DNA of 64,000 bases from Leucocoprinus leucothites (lineage: Eukaryota; Basidiomycota; Agaricomycetes; Agaricales; Agaricaceae): contig JAACJO010000007.1 of assembly GCA_013368445.1 (NCBI GenBank), forward strand, positions 620,001-684,000, given 5' to 3'. Position 1 is the first letter of the stretch. The number at the start of each line of letters is the position of its first letter. The notes under the pieces were generated by a model, which ran no database searches, had not been told where the DNA came from, and was given only the letters and a program-made list of their open reading frames with translations. Shown piece by piece: positions 9,827 to 23,571 of the stretch. A program made the position numbers and the translations under genes.

Positions 9827-12800
9827 TCACTTATGATTGGTATCAGGACAAAGCCGGAGGATACGGAAAGATCCAGCATTCCGTTCACAGTAATAAATCT
9901 CGTCGTTTTTCCGGCCGAGGAACAGAACATCATCATTAGGGTCGCCATCAGCTTCTGCACCAACACCCTGTGATACCCCTGTGGACTTGGTTATGCCAAT
10001 TCCAGCTTTCTTGGGCATTACAGTCTTCCCTTTCGAGGAAAGTAACAATAAAGGTGCACCAGATGAATCAATCGGTGTACCAATCCTCCATATATAGGGA
10101 GGTCGACGGTTGACAGTAGTGGAAGGAGGGTGGAAGGAGGGTAATGTAGTTCGTGATTGATCTGCTGGTCGTAGCAGTGCGTCGCTCAGGTCGACAGCCT
10201 CTAAACCACCTTGGCGCATTGCAACTAAGACTGATCGGTCCTTCACGTCCAGTGCCTCCAAATGCTTCACATCACCCATCTTACCAACTAGAGTTTTCGT
10301 CTCGTCTTGGACTTCCTCATTGCTCCAAATAAATCGGCCTTTGAGCACCGATCGGCCACGGGCATCAACGATCGCCGTACTGTGACCCCCTCGTGATGAG
10401 AAGAAGAGGGCAGGTGGGCCAAAATGCTTCGGCTGGGACAAGAGGGAAATTGGGGGCAACAAGGGTTTCTCTTTACTTGGTGGATTGCCAGAGCCATTGA
10501 TGGGAGCGAGTGGTGGTGGTGGTGAACAGAAAGGATGAGCGGGATCAACACATTGCAGTTTGAGGTCTCGAAGAAAAGTATATTCGGTCTCTCCCTCACG
10601 ACGAACAGGAAGATCAGAGGGGAGCAGACCGTCTCGGTACCATGCCTGCATGAGATTTGAGGACCATGGTCCTGAAAAATCTTTGGTTAGCCTGACAAAA
10701 GGTCTAGTGCAGTCCAGGACCGGATCACGCACCATGTATAACGCCCTTGGGGTCCTTATAATACCACTGCGTAGGGCCAGAAGGAGGAGGTTTAGGTAGC
10801 CCCGGTGGGGAGAACTGTGATGGGACAAGGTCCGGGCCGCTGTTCTTGCTGGTATCTTCGCCTTGTTCATGTTCCTCCCGGTAGTCCAGGAAATCAGGGT
10901 ATGTCGGGGGTATAATATATTCATCCGCAATTGAAGCTAGGGGAAATTGGGGCGCAAAGCTGAGTTGTTGGAAAGTGGTATAAGGACCCATTTGTGCAGT
11001 AACAACTGCTGTAAGCTCATCTGCAGGGAGCATTGGAGTTGTGGGTGCAGGCTCAGAGTGCCCAACTCGAGATTCGTCTGGAGCATCAGGATGTTCATTG
11101 GCGACGAGGGGTGGTGTCGATGGTCTGGTTGGACCGTCTCCTGAAGCCATAGTTACGGAAACACCAAGGCTGACGCTGGCGTTAGTATCATCTTCGTTGG
11201 CTTCATTGTCGCCAGTGGATGTTTCGCCTGATCGGTTCTCACGCGCCCGCCGCCGAGCGGCTCTTCGTTCTGCGCGGCCGATACGAACCTCGCGAACTCT
11301 GACTGTTGCTGGTTCAAGCCCAAACACGTTCTGTGAGAAGACCAAGAAGACTTCTACGAGATCATCCCCTTGGAGTTGTAATTCCAAAGAACGAGGTGAA
11401 TCCGGAAGTATGAAGGTCCTTGACAGACCAAGAGCAGTACGGTATGTTCCTGCAAACAACTCAACCTTTTCACCGTTTTCCCCGCAGAGGATTGCGAGGA
11501 AGCTGAAAAATGTCAACTGAGGAATCAACAAGTGATTTCACTCGGCGTACCTCTTCTTTTGCGTTTCTACGGCCTTGATCATGAGAGCTCCTTTAGTTCC
11601 TGGAAGCTTGACATATTCCAATTTTGGGGGTGGAGCAAGTGGGGGAGGGGGAGGCACGCTTAACCATTTACTCGTATCTGCATTTATAGCAGAAATCGTG
11701 GAAGGTAATCGTTCGTCCGATCGCCTACCGAGTGCATTGCTGATGATTCTTGGTATAAACCGTGACGAGCGTGAGTTCGTAGAAGTCGCCGAAGATGGCG
11801 CTATAGAGGCGCGCGATGGTGATACATTCGTAGTCAGTGGATCTGCAGATGCCGAGGGTCGTACAGTGGGAACTGGAAGGGTATTCGAGCGTAGTGAAGG
11901 TGATCTTGAGGAGTGGACGTTAGTTTGATCTTGGTCGTTAGATGTGAATGTGTTAGGATGGCTAGATTGTGGAAGATTGTGAGAGGAGGGAGAATCCAAC
12001 CGTTGGCTGGAGGTCCGTTGTACTGAGGAAGACCCAGAGAGCATCACGGACCAGCCTCGACGTCTCCGAGGCTGACTAGTCTGTTCTCCCCCACCTGGGC
12101 CGCCCCCTTCAGATGAGCGAGGGCTATCGGTCTGAGCCGCGCCAAGCAGGATGGGCTCTTGAGGCTGTACTGTACCTGGAGGTGGCAAGTCTGGTATACG
12201 ACTCTCCATAAGTGCTTGGGCAAGACTGATTCTGCCATCGGTTTCGTCCTCCTCATCGTCACCATCGACATCATCAAATGGATCCGGTGAGTGGACCTCT
12301 AGAGGAAGCTGCTGTAGAGCTTGCCGAAGAGTCAACAACGTTGGAGCGGGAGAGGGCTCGGGATTTTGAATACTGGCATTTCGAGTTGCGGAAAGATCCA
12401 GATTTGAAGGTCGTGGTCTGCGTGAGCCACTCGTCGAGGAGCGAGGTCTATTAATCGGCTGAGAGGACACGGCAGGCGATGGAGCGCTTCGACTAGCTGA
12501 AAGTGTTGCACTCGTTCGCTCGTCTAAAGCTTGGCTACCGCTGGCTGCTGCACGAATATCGATAGCTTCATCATCGCTAGAGCCAGCCCAATCATCAGAT
12601 TTTGTGCTGTTTTCCATAGACATTGGCACATCCCCATTGCGATTCAGTGAGGAGACCCCGACAAGCACATGATTGACTGAATTGCTTCGTGCCCGTGCTC
12701 TGACAGAGAGCGCTGAAGGTTGACTTCTTAGAACAGGTGTCGGTTGAGTATCTGTGGGGCTTGTGTAAGGTGGTGGTTGACCAGAAGGGCGTTCTGAAGG

Positions 12801-14124
12801 TTCTGTAGATGTTTGGGGAATCTGTAAAGAGGGTATGCGTGATTTCCTTCGACTACGAGTAGGCGTACGAGGCGCACGGGGGACAAGGGGAGGTGGTGGG
12901 GAGGACGGAGGACGAGGCATGTTGCCATGCGAGGCCTTTCGCAAAACCGATTTGAGGTTGTTATCGGTAGGAGGAGGTGTGGAAAGGCTAGCCTTGCGCA
13001 CTTTCTCGCCAGATTCTCGAACTTCATTTTCGGGCCGAGAGGTCGCCCGCTTCGCAACCTCTCTTCGTAAGCGCTCTCTCTCTCTGCGGATCTCAACATC
13101 TATTCGCCATTCAATCGCTTTCTTCACTTCTTCAAGCGCATATACCCGTACTCCGTCCCTTCTTCCTGCTATTGCGACTAATACACCTCGGTGTTCCATG
13201 ACTACAACGCTCTTAAATGCTACTCTCCGCACCAATGCATACGGCTGAGGTGCTGGAGGAGACGTGAGAGGTAAAACATCCAGACCCTGAGCATGGCAAA
13301 GTAGCAGATAGTGTGGGGCTAGGAATGCACCACTCGCAGGGGGGGTGGAAAAATGCGTCGGAGAGAGGTCAGATGTCACGACGGACAAAGAAAGGCCAAG
13401 TTCTTGGAGAGAGGGTGGAGGCAGTGATGGTGGAGGAGGGACAGCTGGAGCTGCCGCGGGAGAGACTGGACGGGATGCTTTCTCGCCAGATGATTTCGGT
13501 GTATCCTGATCCTCAGCGATTGTTTCACGAGCGGGTGAGGCGAGGGGAGCCTCTCGGCGATGGATGAGATTATTGAAGAAGCCAGAGAGTCTATTCGAAG
13601 ACCGGACCTGTGAAACAAAATATAAAATCAGAAATGCTCCAATCACATGTACTGATGATGGCTGGCAAGAAAACACTACCCACTTCGATTGCAGATCGGT
13701 GCCGCGCTCGCCGCTGCTGTTGAGAAAGGGCACTACCAGGTGTTTCTGGGGGAGCCGAGTTTTGAGCGAGGCTGGACGCTGGACGTCCAGGCGGAACTGG
13801 CGCGGGCATATGGGAAGCGGAAGTTGATGGTCTTCGGGTGGTTGGCGGAGGAGGCTCAGCGACGAGGACTGCTGGCATGCTATGGATGCTGGCGGCATCG
13901 GAGGCCTGGTCTGCGCTTGTTGAAAGGGAGGCGCCTCTACTGGAGGCGAGGGGGCTCGAACTGTCCTTGCCCTGGTTGTTGGTAATTTTTACACTCTCGA
14001 CAACTCTGGTGTCGAGGCCAGGGGCCTCAGCCTGTTCACTGTCGGCAGAGATCGCAAAGCGGGTGGGATCGAGGGGGGCATGGCGGTCGTTCGGACTGTC
14101 ATCAGCAGCGTCGACGGCGGCCAT
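9827..14124 (-). CDS. CNH-like and GYF domain protein
   Basis: Predicted 1370 residues, exons 13684-14124, 11551-13607, 10733-11502 and 9827-10671. Residues 1-215 are disordered and Ser/Pro/Ala-rich. Residues about 217-320 resemble the first part of a citron-homology (CNH) beta-propeller (LLLCHAQGLDVLPL, VLVAIAGRRDGVRVYALEEV). A disordered Ser/Pro segment of about 480 residues follows. Residues about 800-920 resemble the end of a CNH domain (FLAILCGENGEKVELF, FILPDSPRSLELQ). Residues about 1080-1116 are a GYF domain (QWYYKDPKGVIHGPW, MQAWYRDGLL), which binds Pro-rich peptides; the hallmark pattern is formed only after splicing at 10733/10671. CNH domains usually serve Rho/Rab signalling and GYF domains serve RNA or trafficking complexes, so a scaffold role is plausible but unproven. 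The CNH call is tentative; the GYF call is firm. Confidence 0.78.
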
Positions 14125-14347
14125 AGAGACGAAAAGGCCGGGTAATTTATAGGGAGCGGGTGCGCGGGTCGCCGGGGTCAGAGGGACATGGGGAGGGCAG
14201 GGAAGATGGGAAATAATAATTTGTCAGAACTAAATACAAGTTACAGCGCAAGGTTGGAACAGGAGAATATTTCCACGCCACCAAATATAGCCAAAGTTTC
14301 ACTGCTCTGAACCTCGTCCGTCTGCTGGACCACGGTTTCTCCATAAA

Positions 14348-16207
<1,860 letters not shown>

Positions 16208-16547
16208 ACCCGCTGATAATTGTTACCATGTTATAAACTATTGCAGCATCTTTCTGACATAGTTATCTATTACCATTTCACGAGGACGGGTTCATGTATG
16301 GTTATTTGAGGTTTGAAACTCGATGAGAAAGCAACTTTACCGAAGTCACTCGCATCAGAATATTTCATCTCCTCTAGTACCCCTACATCCAAACGCACAT
16401 CAGAATACCCCTCTAGCAGAATTCGCCGCACGAGTATTGGTTGTAAAACCATCTTGTTCCCTACCCCTCACTGTGTCTTAGTACCAGTTTGCTTATTGTA
16501 GTATATAAACATAGAATTCCCTCCCTTGCCAGAGTCCGTCATTGGAG
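16208..16547. other. Intergenic, dehydrogenase to Rap1
   Basis: A 340-bp stretch holding the 3' flank of the dehydrogenase gene and the promoter of the Rap1-like gene. I see no coding sequence. A TATATAA run lies about 45 bp before the proposed Rap1 ATG. Confidence 0.45.
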
Positions 16548-18658
16548 ATGGAATTGGAATTGGCGATCGCCGATCGCTTAATACAATCACGTGCTCAATT
16601 GGTATGTAAGCCCTAACCCAACACGGTTTCCGGGTCAACCCTAACGTTCTACCCTCAACCTTAATCTCGGGTCTCAATTGCGTTCAGTGAAAACAAGTGG
16701 ATTGCAATCACCGAAATTCAAATCAGAATGGTTCTTGTTTCTTGTTCTGTAACACAATTTCAAACTCATGATGGATATCTACTTTTCTCTCGTTTAGCAT
16801 ATCTTCCAGGATGACCACGGTCTTCCTATCAAGTTCTTCATCCAGAAAGACTTGCCGCAAGAAGTTCAGGCAGAACTATGCGAAACAATCACAGTGAATA
16901 TATGCACTGGCCTACGTCACCAATTGTGTTCCTCTGACTGAGCATTTCACATTTTTAGTCTCTCGGTGGGCGAGTAGAAATCAAAGTTCCAAGGCAGGGC
17001 TTCATCCTTGTGCAACCTAGGAGCTCAGAAGAAGAACGCCTTCGACAATGTTGGCTAACACCAGACAGACCGAACAGATTTGTGGTTCCTTACACCTACG
17101 TCGAGGCATGTAAAATATCGGGCAGGCTACTGAAACAAATATTCCTCGAGCAGGATAACCAGCCTATTCGTATGCATATTCACCCAAGCATTGCAAATCC
17201 GAATGCTCGCAATCTTCTGAGGTCTAGGATTATGGTGCGTGATGATACAACTCTTGGCTTTAGTCCGACAATTGAAACGGTTCTTGTCGATACTTCCTTC
17301 CAGCATTCTGGTGGATATCCAGACTCGCCCATGCGTGACTCGCGTGTGATTCTGGCCGACCCCAATACCGACGTTTTTCAGCACCTAGTTAAAACCTATC
17401 AGGGCAGATCTGGAAAACATATAGAGTCTTATCTATGGGTAAAAAGATGTATAGAGAGCGGGACTGCCACTTACACGCCCGTTGTTTATAAAAACGCTGG
17501 AGGCCGTCGACCAGGGGACGAGTGTGTTTTTTTTGCTCTCGCGCATTTCTACCTTACTAATCTACGATAGGCGGAGGCAATTTACGCCCGAAGACGAGAA
17601 CAACCTATGTCAGTGGATTGCAGAGAAAATTCCATACAAAGAAACGGGTGGACGTACAGGCAACAGGCTCTACCAGCAATTGTGTGAACAAGTATGTTTT
17701 ATATCATTGTCTTCCTTCTAATACCTCTGCTTATAATAAACGATGTGTAGACCGAACCGGAATATCACTGGGTGAAAAGGCATACATGGCAATCTTGGCG
17801 AGAGCGTTATAAGAAACACGCCCACAAACTAGATGAAAAAATCGGGCAGATCGTAGCAGAGAAACGAATTGCTCAAGGAGAACAAGGCCAGATTGGTTAT
17901 GTACGCCAACCCGAAGAAAAATCGAAAACGCGGGCGCAAGAAGCGCGCCAAAGCTGAAGATACGGCAATGGATGATGACCAAGAGTCCACCAATCAAACA
18001 GCCGAAGAGCTCGCTCAGCTGTCAGCCCTCCCGATATCTGAATTGCCGCCCATTGGACCAAATACCGAGTCATCCAACCTCCAATCAACCCCATTTCAGG
18101 ATATACAGCCACTGCCTGGTTTTCCTCTTCCACCGTCGCATTCATCTATGCCTTTAGCACCCAAGGTGGAATCTATCCCTGGAAGTGGTGCACCGGACGA
18201 AGAAGAAATGGAAGACAATGAAGAGAGCCAGTGGGTTATCCGAGTAGGGAATGAACCTCCTCCCACGTGGGCGAAACGGAAAGCAGACAATAGCCCGGAA
18301 CTCATCAGCACAAACAAGCGCCAAAAGCTAGGGTGAGTATCAGATTCAAGTCAAACTCCGCAGCTGATTTTATTCTACCAGTTGTGAGAACACGGTAGAA
18401 ATAATTTCACCCGTGGCCGCGACTGGAACTTCACCAGTCACGCAGCCCACGTCAGCGCAGATTAATACTTCTGCTCTTGTTGCACTTACAAACATGCATG
18501 TCATCGACCAGAACCTTCGGGAAATAGCCCAAGATTATCGCTTTACTCTAGAAGAAGTGCAGGGTTTCTACGATAAATGTGGAGAGATGGGCCGCACTAG
18601 GCAACGCTTCCAGCTCATGCGCGAGCTTCTCACCGAGAAATTTCCTCCTGATCCATGA
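16548..18658 (+). CDS. RAP1: Rap1-like telomere protein (BRCT-Myb-RCT)
   Basis: Shelterin-type protein expected to bind telomeres directly or through a TRF/Taz1-like partner. Exons: 16548-16601, 16798-16893, 16959-17521, 17571-17691, 17751 to about 17900-17950, then a second frame to 18332, and 18382-18658. The N-terminus reads as a BRCT domain (IKFFIQKDLP, SLGGRVEIKVPRQGFILV, and a Tyr-containing core FVVPYTYVEACKISG). Next is the Rap1 Myb domain: FTPEDENNLCQWI and HTWQSWRERYKKH. A basic region and an acidic Pro-rich linker follow, then a C-terminal helical block (VIDQNLREIAQDYRFTLEEV) like the RCT protein-interaction domain. Frame problem: the Myb exon frame runs to a stop at about 17957, while the continuation lies one frame over from about 17869. 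Only a 40-nt GT-AG segment starting at 17902 would join them, which is short for this genome, so either a very short intron or a one-base error is present. The start exon is inferred from phase. Confidence 0.78.
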
Positions 18659-18765
18659 TCTCTCATTCATATCTTAGTTTATACTCTTGTTTACTTGTTA
18701 CCTCATCCCGAATTTTATTTTAAGCTTATATCCTTTCATGTACTTCTCGATGATATGCCGTGTTG

Positions 18766-20353
18766 TTAGGGAATGTCATACTCGGTCAGCAACTTGTAAT
18801 CAGCAGCTCGAACGGGGGCCGAGGGGCTATCAAATGCTTTCCGCCTCCTGCAGTGATAGATCAGAGTGGATGCACTCCTCCAAAATACTAGAACATACTT
18901 TTCGCCAGCGGCCGCAGACGGGAAGGAGCCGAAAAGGTCTGGATGTTTGGGTAACGGCGATTCTCTGTAAGGTAAGGGAACATGTCATGGATGTCAGTGG
19001 CTGTTCAGTCGAATACAGCATAACGAACTGAGAGGCTGACGTGAAATAAGGATGTTGCAACGCCTCTTCCGCAGATATCCTCTGCTCCGGATCATAAGCC
19101 AAGAAGGACATCAAGAGATCAAGGCCAGCTGTTGACAAGTGAGGGAATTTAGAACGAAATGCATGCGGCTGAGGCGATGGCAATGTAATGGTTTTAGCAT
19201 TTGGCAGATCGAAGTACTCAGGCCAGGAGTTTTTGGTAGGTGGGCCGAGGAGTTTGAATACCATAGATAAGAGTTCGAGTTCACCCTTGGCTTGAAAGAG
19301 TGGTTCCTTGAGGAGAAGTTCTGCAAAGATGCAGCCCACGGACCACATGTCTACTGCAGTTGAGTATGTTTTGGCCCCCATAAGAATTTCCGGAGCACTA
19401 CGGTACATCAGTTTCGTCGTACGATGTAACGCTGTAGGATGTCACTAACCGGTACCACAAAGTCACCACCAATTGTGTCATGCCACCTACACCGACCGGA
19501 TCGCCATAACGTCGAGCAAGACCAAAATCTGCGACCTTGATTGTTCCGCGGTTGTTCATGAGCAGATTGCTGGTCTTAAGGTCACGGTGGAGTATCCAGT
19601 TAGAGTGACAATGATGTATAGCAGACAACAGCTGTAGCATAAGGGTCTTGATTTCGGATTGTAGGAACGGGGAAGGCATGTTTGTAAGCAGTGTCTTGAG
19701 GTCGTGCTCAATGAAGTCCATCACCACAAAAACCCTTTGGCACAGGCGAAACCGTTTCAAAGCGTCCGTATTGCGCGTGATTGACAGTAAAAGAATATTT
19801 ATTAAGGGAAAAAATGGTGATTACAATTGCAGCTAAAGGAAAGAAGGTTCGACACGCACTGGGTCAATGTGTCACCAACGACGACTTCCCGGATTCTCAC
19901 TACATTTTCGTGTCGACAAGACATGAGTGAATATACCTCACGTAACGCCGTGATCGGGAATCCATTCTTCTCCTCGTCAAGCTTCAGCTTCTTCAATGCG
20001 ACGATGTCCCCGGTTTGTTTGTCGCGAGCACGAAACACTACTCCATAAGAACCTTCTTCGATCTGGTTCAGCCGTTCATAACAATAGACCGACCGAGAAG
20101 ATTGTATAGGAGGATGCATTGTTCGTGGAGGTACATATACGCTATGTTTGCGCGAAGGCGGTGGCGGGGAAGGCGACAGAGACGGAGACTTTTGCTCGAG
20201 CAATTGTGAACGAGGGACTCGGTGTTTTGCACGCTTTTTAGGAACGTGGATATGCGTTGGTGCACTGAGATCATCTGGGTCTTCATCTTCATCCCACTTG
20301 GACCGTTTACGGGAGGGGGTGGATGAGCCCTGGCTATTGAGCTCAGTCGACAT
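18766..20353 (-). CDS. CDK11/PITSLRE-type cyclin-dependent kinase
   Basis: Serine/threonine kinase of the CDK11 (CDC2L) group, linked to splicing and transcription with an L-type cyclin in the nucleus. Predicted 427 residues, exons 19860-20353, 19450-19734, 19041-19397, 18899-18964 and 18766-18847. About 80 disordered residues with a basic patch (PKKRAKHR) precede the kinase domain. Visible motifs: Gly loop [20 protein letters not shown] (catalytic Lys), the cyclin-contact helix as [23 protein letters not shown] and VVTLWYRAPE. After the kinase domain come [16 protein letters not shown] and [16 protein letters not shown], both typical of CDK11 relatives, which is why I prefer CDK11 over CDK10. 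The PITSLRE heptad carries Ala for Ser. The animal protein has a much longer N-terminal extension. It is convergent with the Rap1 gene (107 bp between stops). Confidence 0.9.
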
Positions 20354-20464
20354 GATGAAAGCGTTTAGAGTGCTCCTGAGGCTTTTGAAGTTGGAAGGTC
20401 TTTGTTCCTGTGGTCACGTGGTACTGACTATTAATGGTACAACAAACTAATACGAGGATCCGAG

Positions 20465-22059
20465 TCAAGAGCCCGCACGGAGCACTTCGTCTAAGCACTT
20501 GATTAGGTGCTCTTTGGTCTCCCCAACACCCCAGGTTCCGTATATATCTGAGACCTGTTTCTCTCCAATAAAAGGAGACACACAAACCTTTGCAACTGAG
20601 GCAAACAAATCTTCGAGTACCCAAGTCAAGCGAGGGCCAGTAAGCTCAATTGCAGGTTCTGCATTGACTTCCAAGATTTTGACCTGATAAACGGGTACAC
20701 CATACGGCAAATGTTCCACGAGGAAGTCAATTCCGTACAGTTCGAAGGCATTTTCAAGGGGCTGAAATACCGAAATCAGTCAATGTTGCTTTGTTAGAGG
20801 GCAGGAATCCCCTGACTTGCCTGGAAATGGACAGGAATACGTAAAGCAGCACGAAACGTTTCGGCAAGTACTTCTGTCATTTGCCGGATGATATCCCTTC
20901 GATCGTGTTCCGCGAATAACCCGAGGTCATCAGCATTTTCACCAAAAATTTGACATCCGACTAGTTCATCAAACAGTCGCACGCCCTCTTCCCCTCGAAC
21001 TGCTTGTAACGAAGTATTTGTCAGATGTCCCTCAAGGTCTTTCGGGTACGATCCTTCCCCATCCGATGCATCAGTTCCTGGTCCTGGCCTTGCATAAGGC
21101 ACTGAACAGAAAAGGGCCAAGATGCGATCGTAAAGATATAACTGCAAGGCCCCTGACGCCACACAATACGCCCTCAGATGAAACTAAGAATCAGCTTTGA
21201 GGAATGCAGAATCGGAACCATAAACTACAACAAAGCTGACTTTGTATCCCTGGAGCCTGAGATTAGAGGGATGTGGTCTGGTGTGAATTGGAATTTCATG
21301 TGGATCGAGAAGCAACGGTGATAATATGTATTCCTGTTGGAAGAAGAATACAGAAATGAGGATACAGAAAGCAACCAGAACATCATTTCCACCTGGATCA
21401 CGAAATGTCGAAGCTGGGAAGTGACAACCGCTGTCCTGGAAACGCCACTAGCTTCATCTTCGGAGTGTGAGCCTTCTTCATTATCTGAATCGGACAACTC
21501 AAATTCTTCGAATATTTCTTGTAAAGCTTCTTTGGTGTTGAACAGGCGTATACCCATTCCTCGGTCTGCCATACCACTGCCAGATTTATTAAGAGGGGTG
21601 ATCAGAATCAGGATAAATGGGAGTAACGAACGGCTTCAGGATCCACCACATATGGGGCTCGTTGTCCAAAAACTCGCCGAGCTCATAAAGGTCATCTGCC
21701 CATTTTTCGTCCAGCTCATCGGCAAACATGAGATCAAGGTTATACGTCCTTGGAGAAGCCTTTTGGAGGATAGATGCCGGGAATTTGGTTAGGTAGACGT
21801 GTATCGAGTGTGCAAGATAGTGCTTCCTAATGAGTGCTTTTCGGAAGGTGTAACTAGACGCTAGGACAGACTTGCGACGGGTGTTGGTGAGCTCGTGGTC
21901 GATCTCATCGTAAGTTGACCACTGGATAAGTCTATCAAACTGATTTTTTCCGAGAGCATTCACTATGTTCGTCTTCGCATCAAGTTTTTCGAGGGAATCA
22001 AGCACAAGTCGGTGAGTGAGAGGCGCAGAGGGCCAGGAAACGAGAGTGATGGTTGACAT
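20465..22059 (-). CDS. Tubulin-tyrosine-ligase (TTL) domain protein
   Basis: ATP-grasp type protein of the TTL family, predicted 454 residues. Exons: 21632-22059, 21393-21576, 21241-21333, 20821-21183, 20465-20761. Recognisable TTL elements are WWILKPGMADRGMGIRLF (nucleotide-binding Lys and loop), LRHFVIQEYI, GYKFHLRAYC (strand with substrate-binding Arg) and the metal-binding ending VKILEVNAEPAIELTG. In yeast a comparable domain is fused to a SurE-like phosphatase in Pby1; here the protein starts directly before the TTL region, so it stands alone. Whether it modifies tubulin is unknown; fungi often lack detyrosination. An acidic Ser-rich loop (SDSDNEEGSHSEDEA) interrupts the domain near residue 170. 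The fourth intron begins GC at 20820 instead of GT. It is 182 bp from the divergent Mmm1 gene. Confidence 0.85.
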
Positions 22060-22242
22060 GATAGTGATTCCAAGTTACCACTGCCAGGCGTGATGAGCAC
22101 ATTAGACGCACGTGACGTGACAGAGCGAGAGGGACATTGGCAATTGCCGAGTGCCAGAGAGTGCGGCCTCTTGTGATTTCGTGCGTGCACTGAGTGGATG
22201 TTACAGTGATTCCGCTTCTGCCACACATGTTCGCGACAGACC

Positions 22243-23370
22243 ATGTCCAACAACTACCTCTTCACATTTAGGCCCACATTCACCCAAGGCCTTGTCCTTG
22301 GTCAACTCTCTATACTCGTTCTCATTGGCCTCGTCCTTCGCTATCTATTTCTAGACTCAACCCAGTACCCTTTCGAAACTGCATCATATCACCCTCGAGT
22401 CGACAATGATCTCCCTGTTCGAAAGCGTAAACTAGACATTGCGCTGGAGGAGGAGAAGTCACCCACACAAGAGAACCAAGATGCTGAGTCTGCGGAGTGG
22501 TTTAATGTGTTATTGAAGCAGGTCGGTACACTGCCCCCCGTCAAGGATATCATGCCACAACTTCGATTTCAGGTTGTAAATATCTACAGACTTAAACTTC
22601 GAGACGACCTGCTGGGACTTGAAGGAGATGAAGTAGCTCGGAGAAAAATAGAAGAATTCGCAAACCGAGTCCGCCCGCCAGGCTTTTTGGTCAGTTTTGT
22701 GCATTCTACGAAGGAAAATACAACTCAGATCTATCGACTCCTCAGGACGATATCAAAATCCACTCGGTTGACTTAGGCGTCTCAGCACCACGGTTGTTCA
22801 ACGCGCGACATAAACAGCGCACCAAGGGCGCAGAAGTGGTCTGTAGAAACTGTCATCAACCTTTCTCATAAACGCCTCTAATGCACAACTGCCTCATAGG
22901 AAATTGAATTTGATGCGGCCTATACGGACACGATCTCCCTCTCACTTTCGACGTCCTACCTATTTAACTACCCTATGGCGTCCTTCGCACGACTTCCCAT
23001 ATCTCTCACCATATCTCTGTCCCAGTTCAAGTCCGTAGTAAGTGTCCATATGGATTTCCTGTCGCCTTACCACCGCTCAACATGCCCGTGTTTCTCATAA
23101 CAATAGATATCCATGATACCTCCTTCACACGGAACAAGTCCGCCTGTCTTGACACTCAACATATCTCCTAATTTTGTCCTCGACTTAACGACGACATCAT
23201 TAATGGGAAGTCGCGCTAAGCTTGCTAATGTGCCAAAATTACACGAACTCATACAGCATCAAGTGCGTCGCGTCCTCGCAGCGAGAGCCACATGGAAGTT
23301 TGTTCTCCCGGGATTAGGAGCTGTCGCAGAAGTACGAGAAAAGTTCGACGAAGAGACTGCGTCATCATGA
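22243..23370 (+). CDS. MMM1: Mmm1, ER subunit of the ERMES tether
   Basis: Maintenance of mitochondrial morphology protein 1, the ER-anchored lipid-transfer subunit of the ER-mitochondria encounter structure. Predicted 313 residues, exons 22243-22689, 22746-22838, 22900-23037 and 23107-23370. A single membrane segment (about residues 15-36, LVLGQLSILVLIGLVLRYLF) follows a short luminal N-terminus. A linker leads to the SMP lipid-binding domain: EWFNVLLKQV, the helix ARRKIEEFANRVRPPGFL, IHSVDLGVSAPRLFNAR, and the last strands GSRAKLANVPKLHELIQHQ to KFVLPGLGAV. Length and domain order fit fungal Mmm1. It diverges from the TTL gene and converges with the hydrolase-like gene (201 bp between stops). 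Confidence 0.93.
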
Positions 23371-23571
23371 CAAGACTCTTCGGGACCCTTGCTGACCACT
23401 TTCTCCCCCCTGATATCCTTTCTCTTACTCTTAGTTACTGGCTCGCTTATTTTCGAGTAGTTTTAATTTGGGCGGCCCTATCTCACCATACTCTTGTAAT
23501 GCACATGTTTCGACCGCTGTAGACAAGTCTATTTATCCACTGCTGCACTCTACCTCGTCAGACTTAGAAGA

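Noticed and set aside
11538..13898. The 786-codon frame as a separate gene from the GYF part
   Set aside because: Consistent splice sites at 11551/11502 and 10733/10671 join the frames, and the GYF domain itself straddles one of these junctions.
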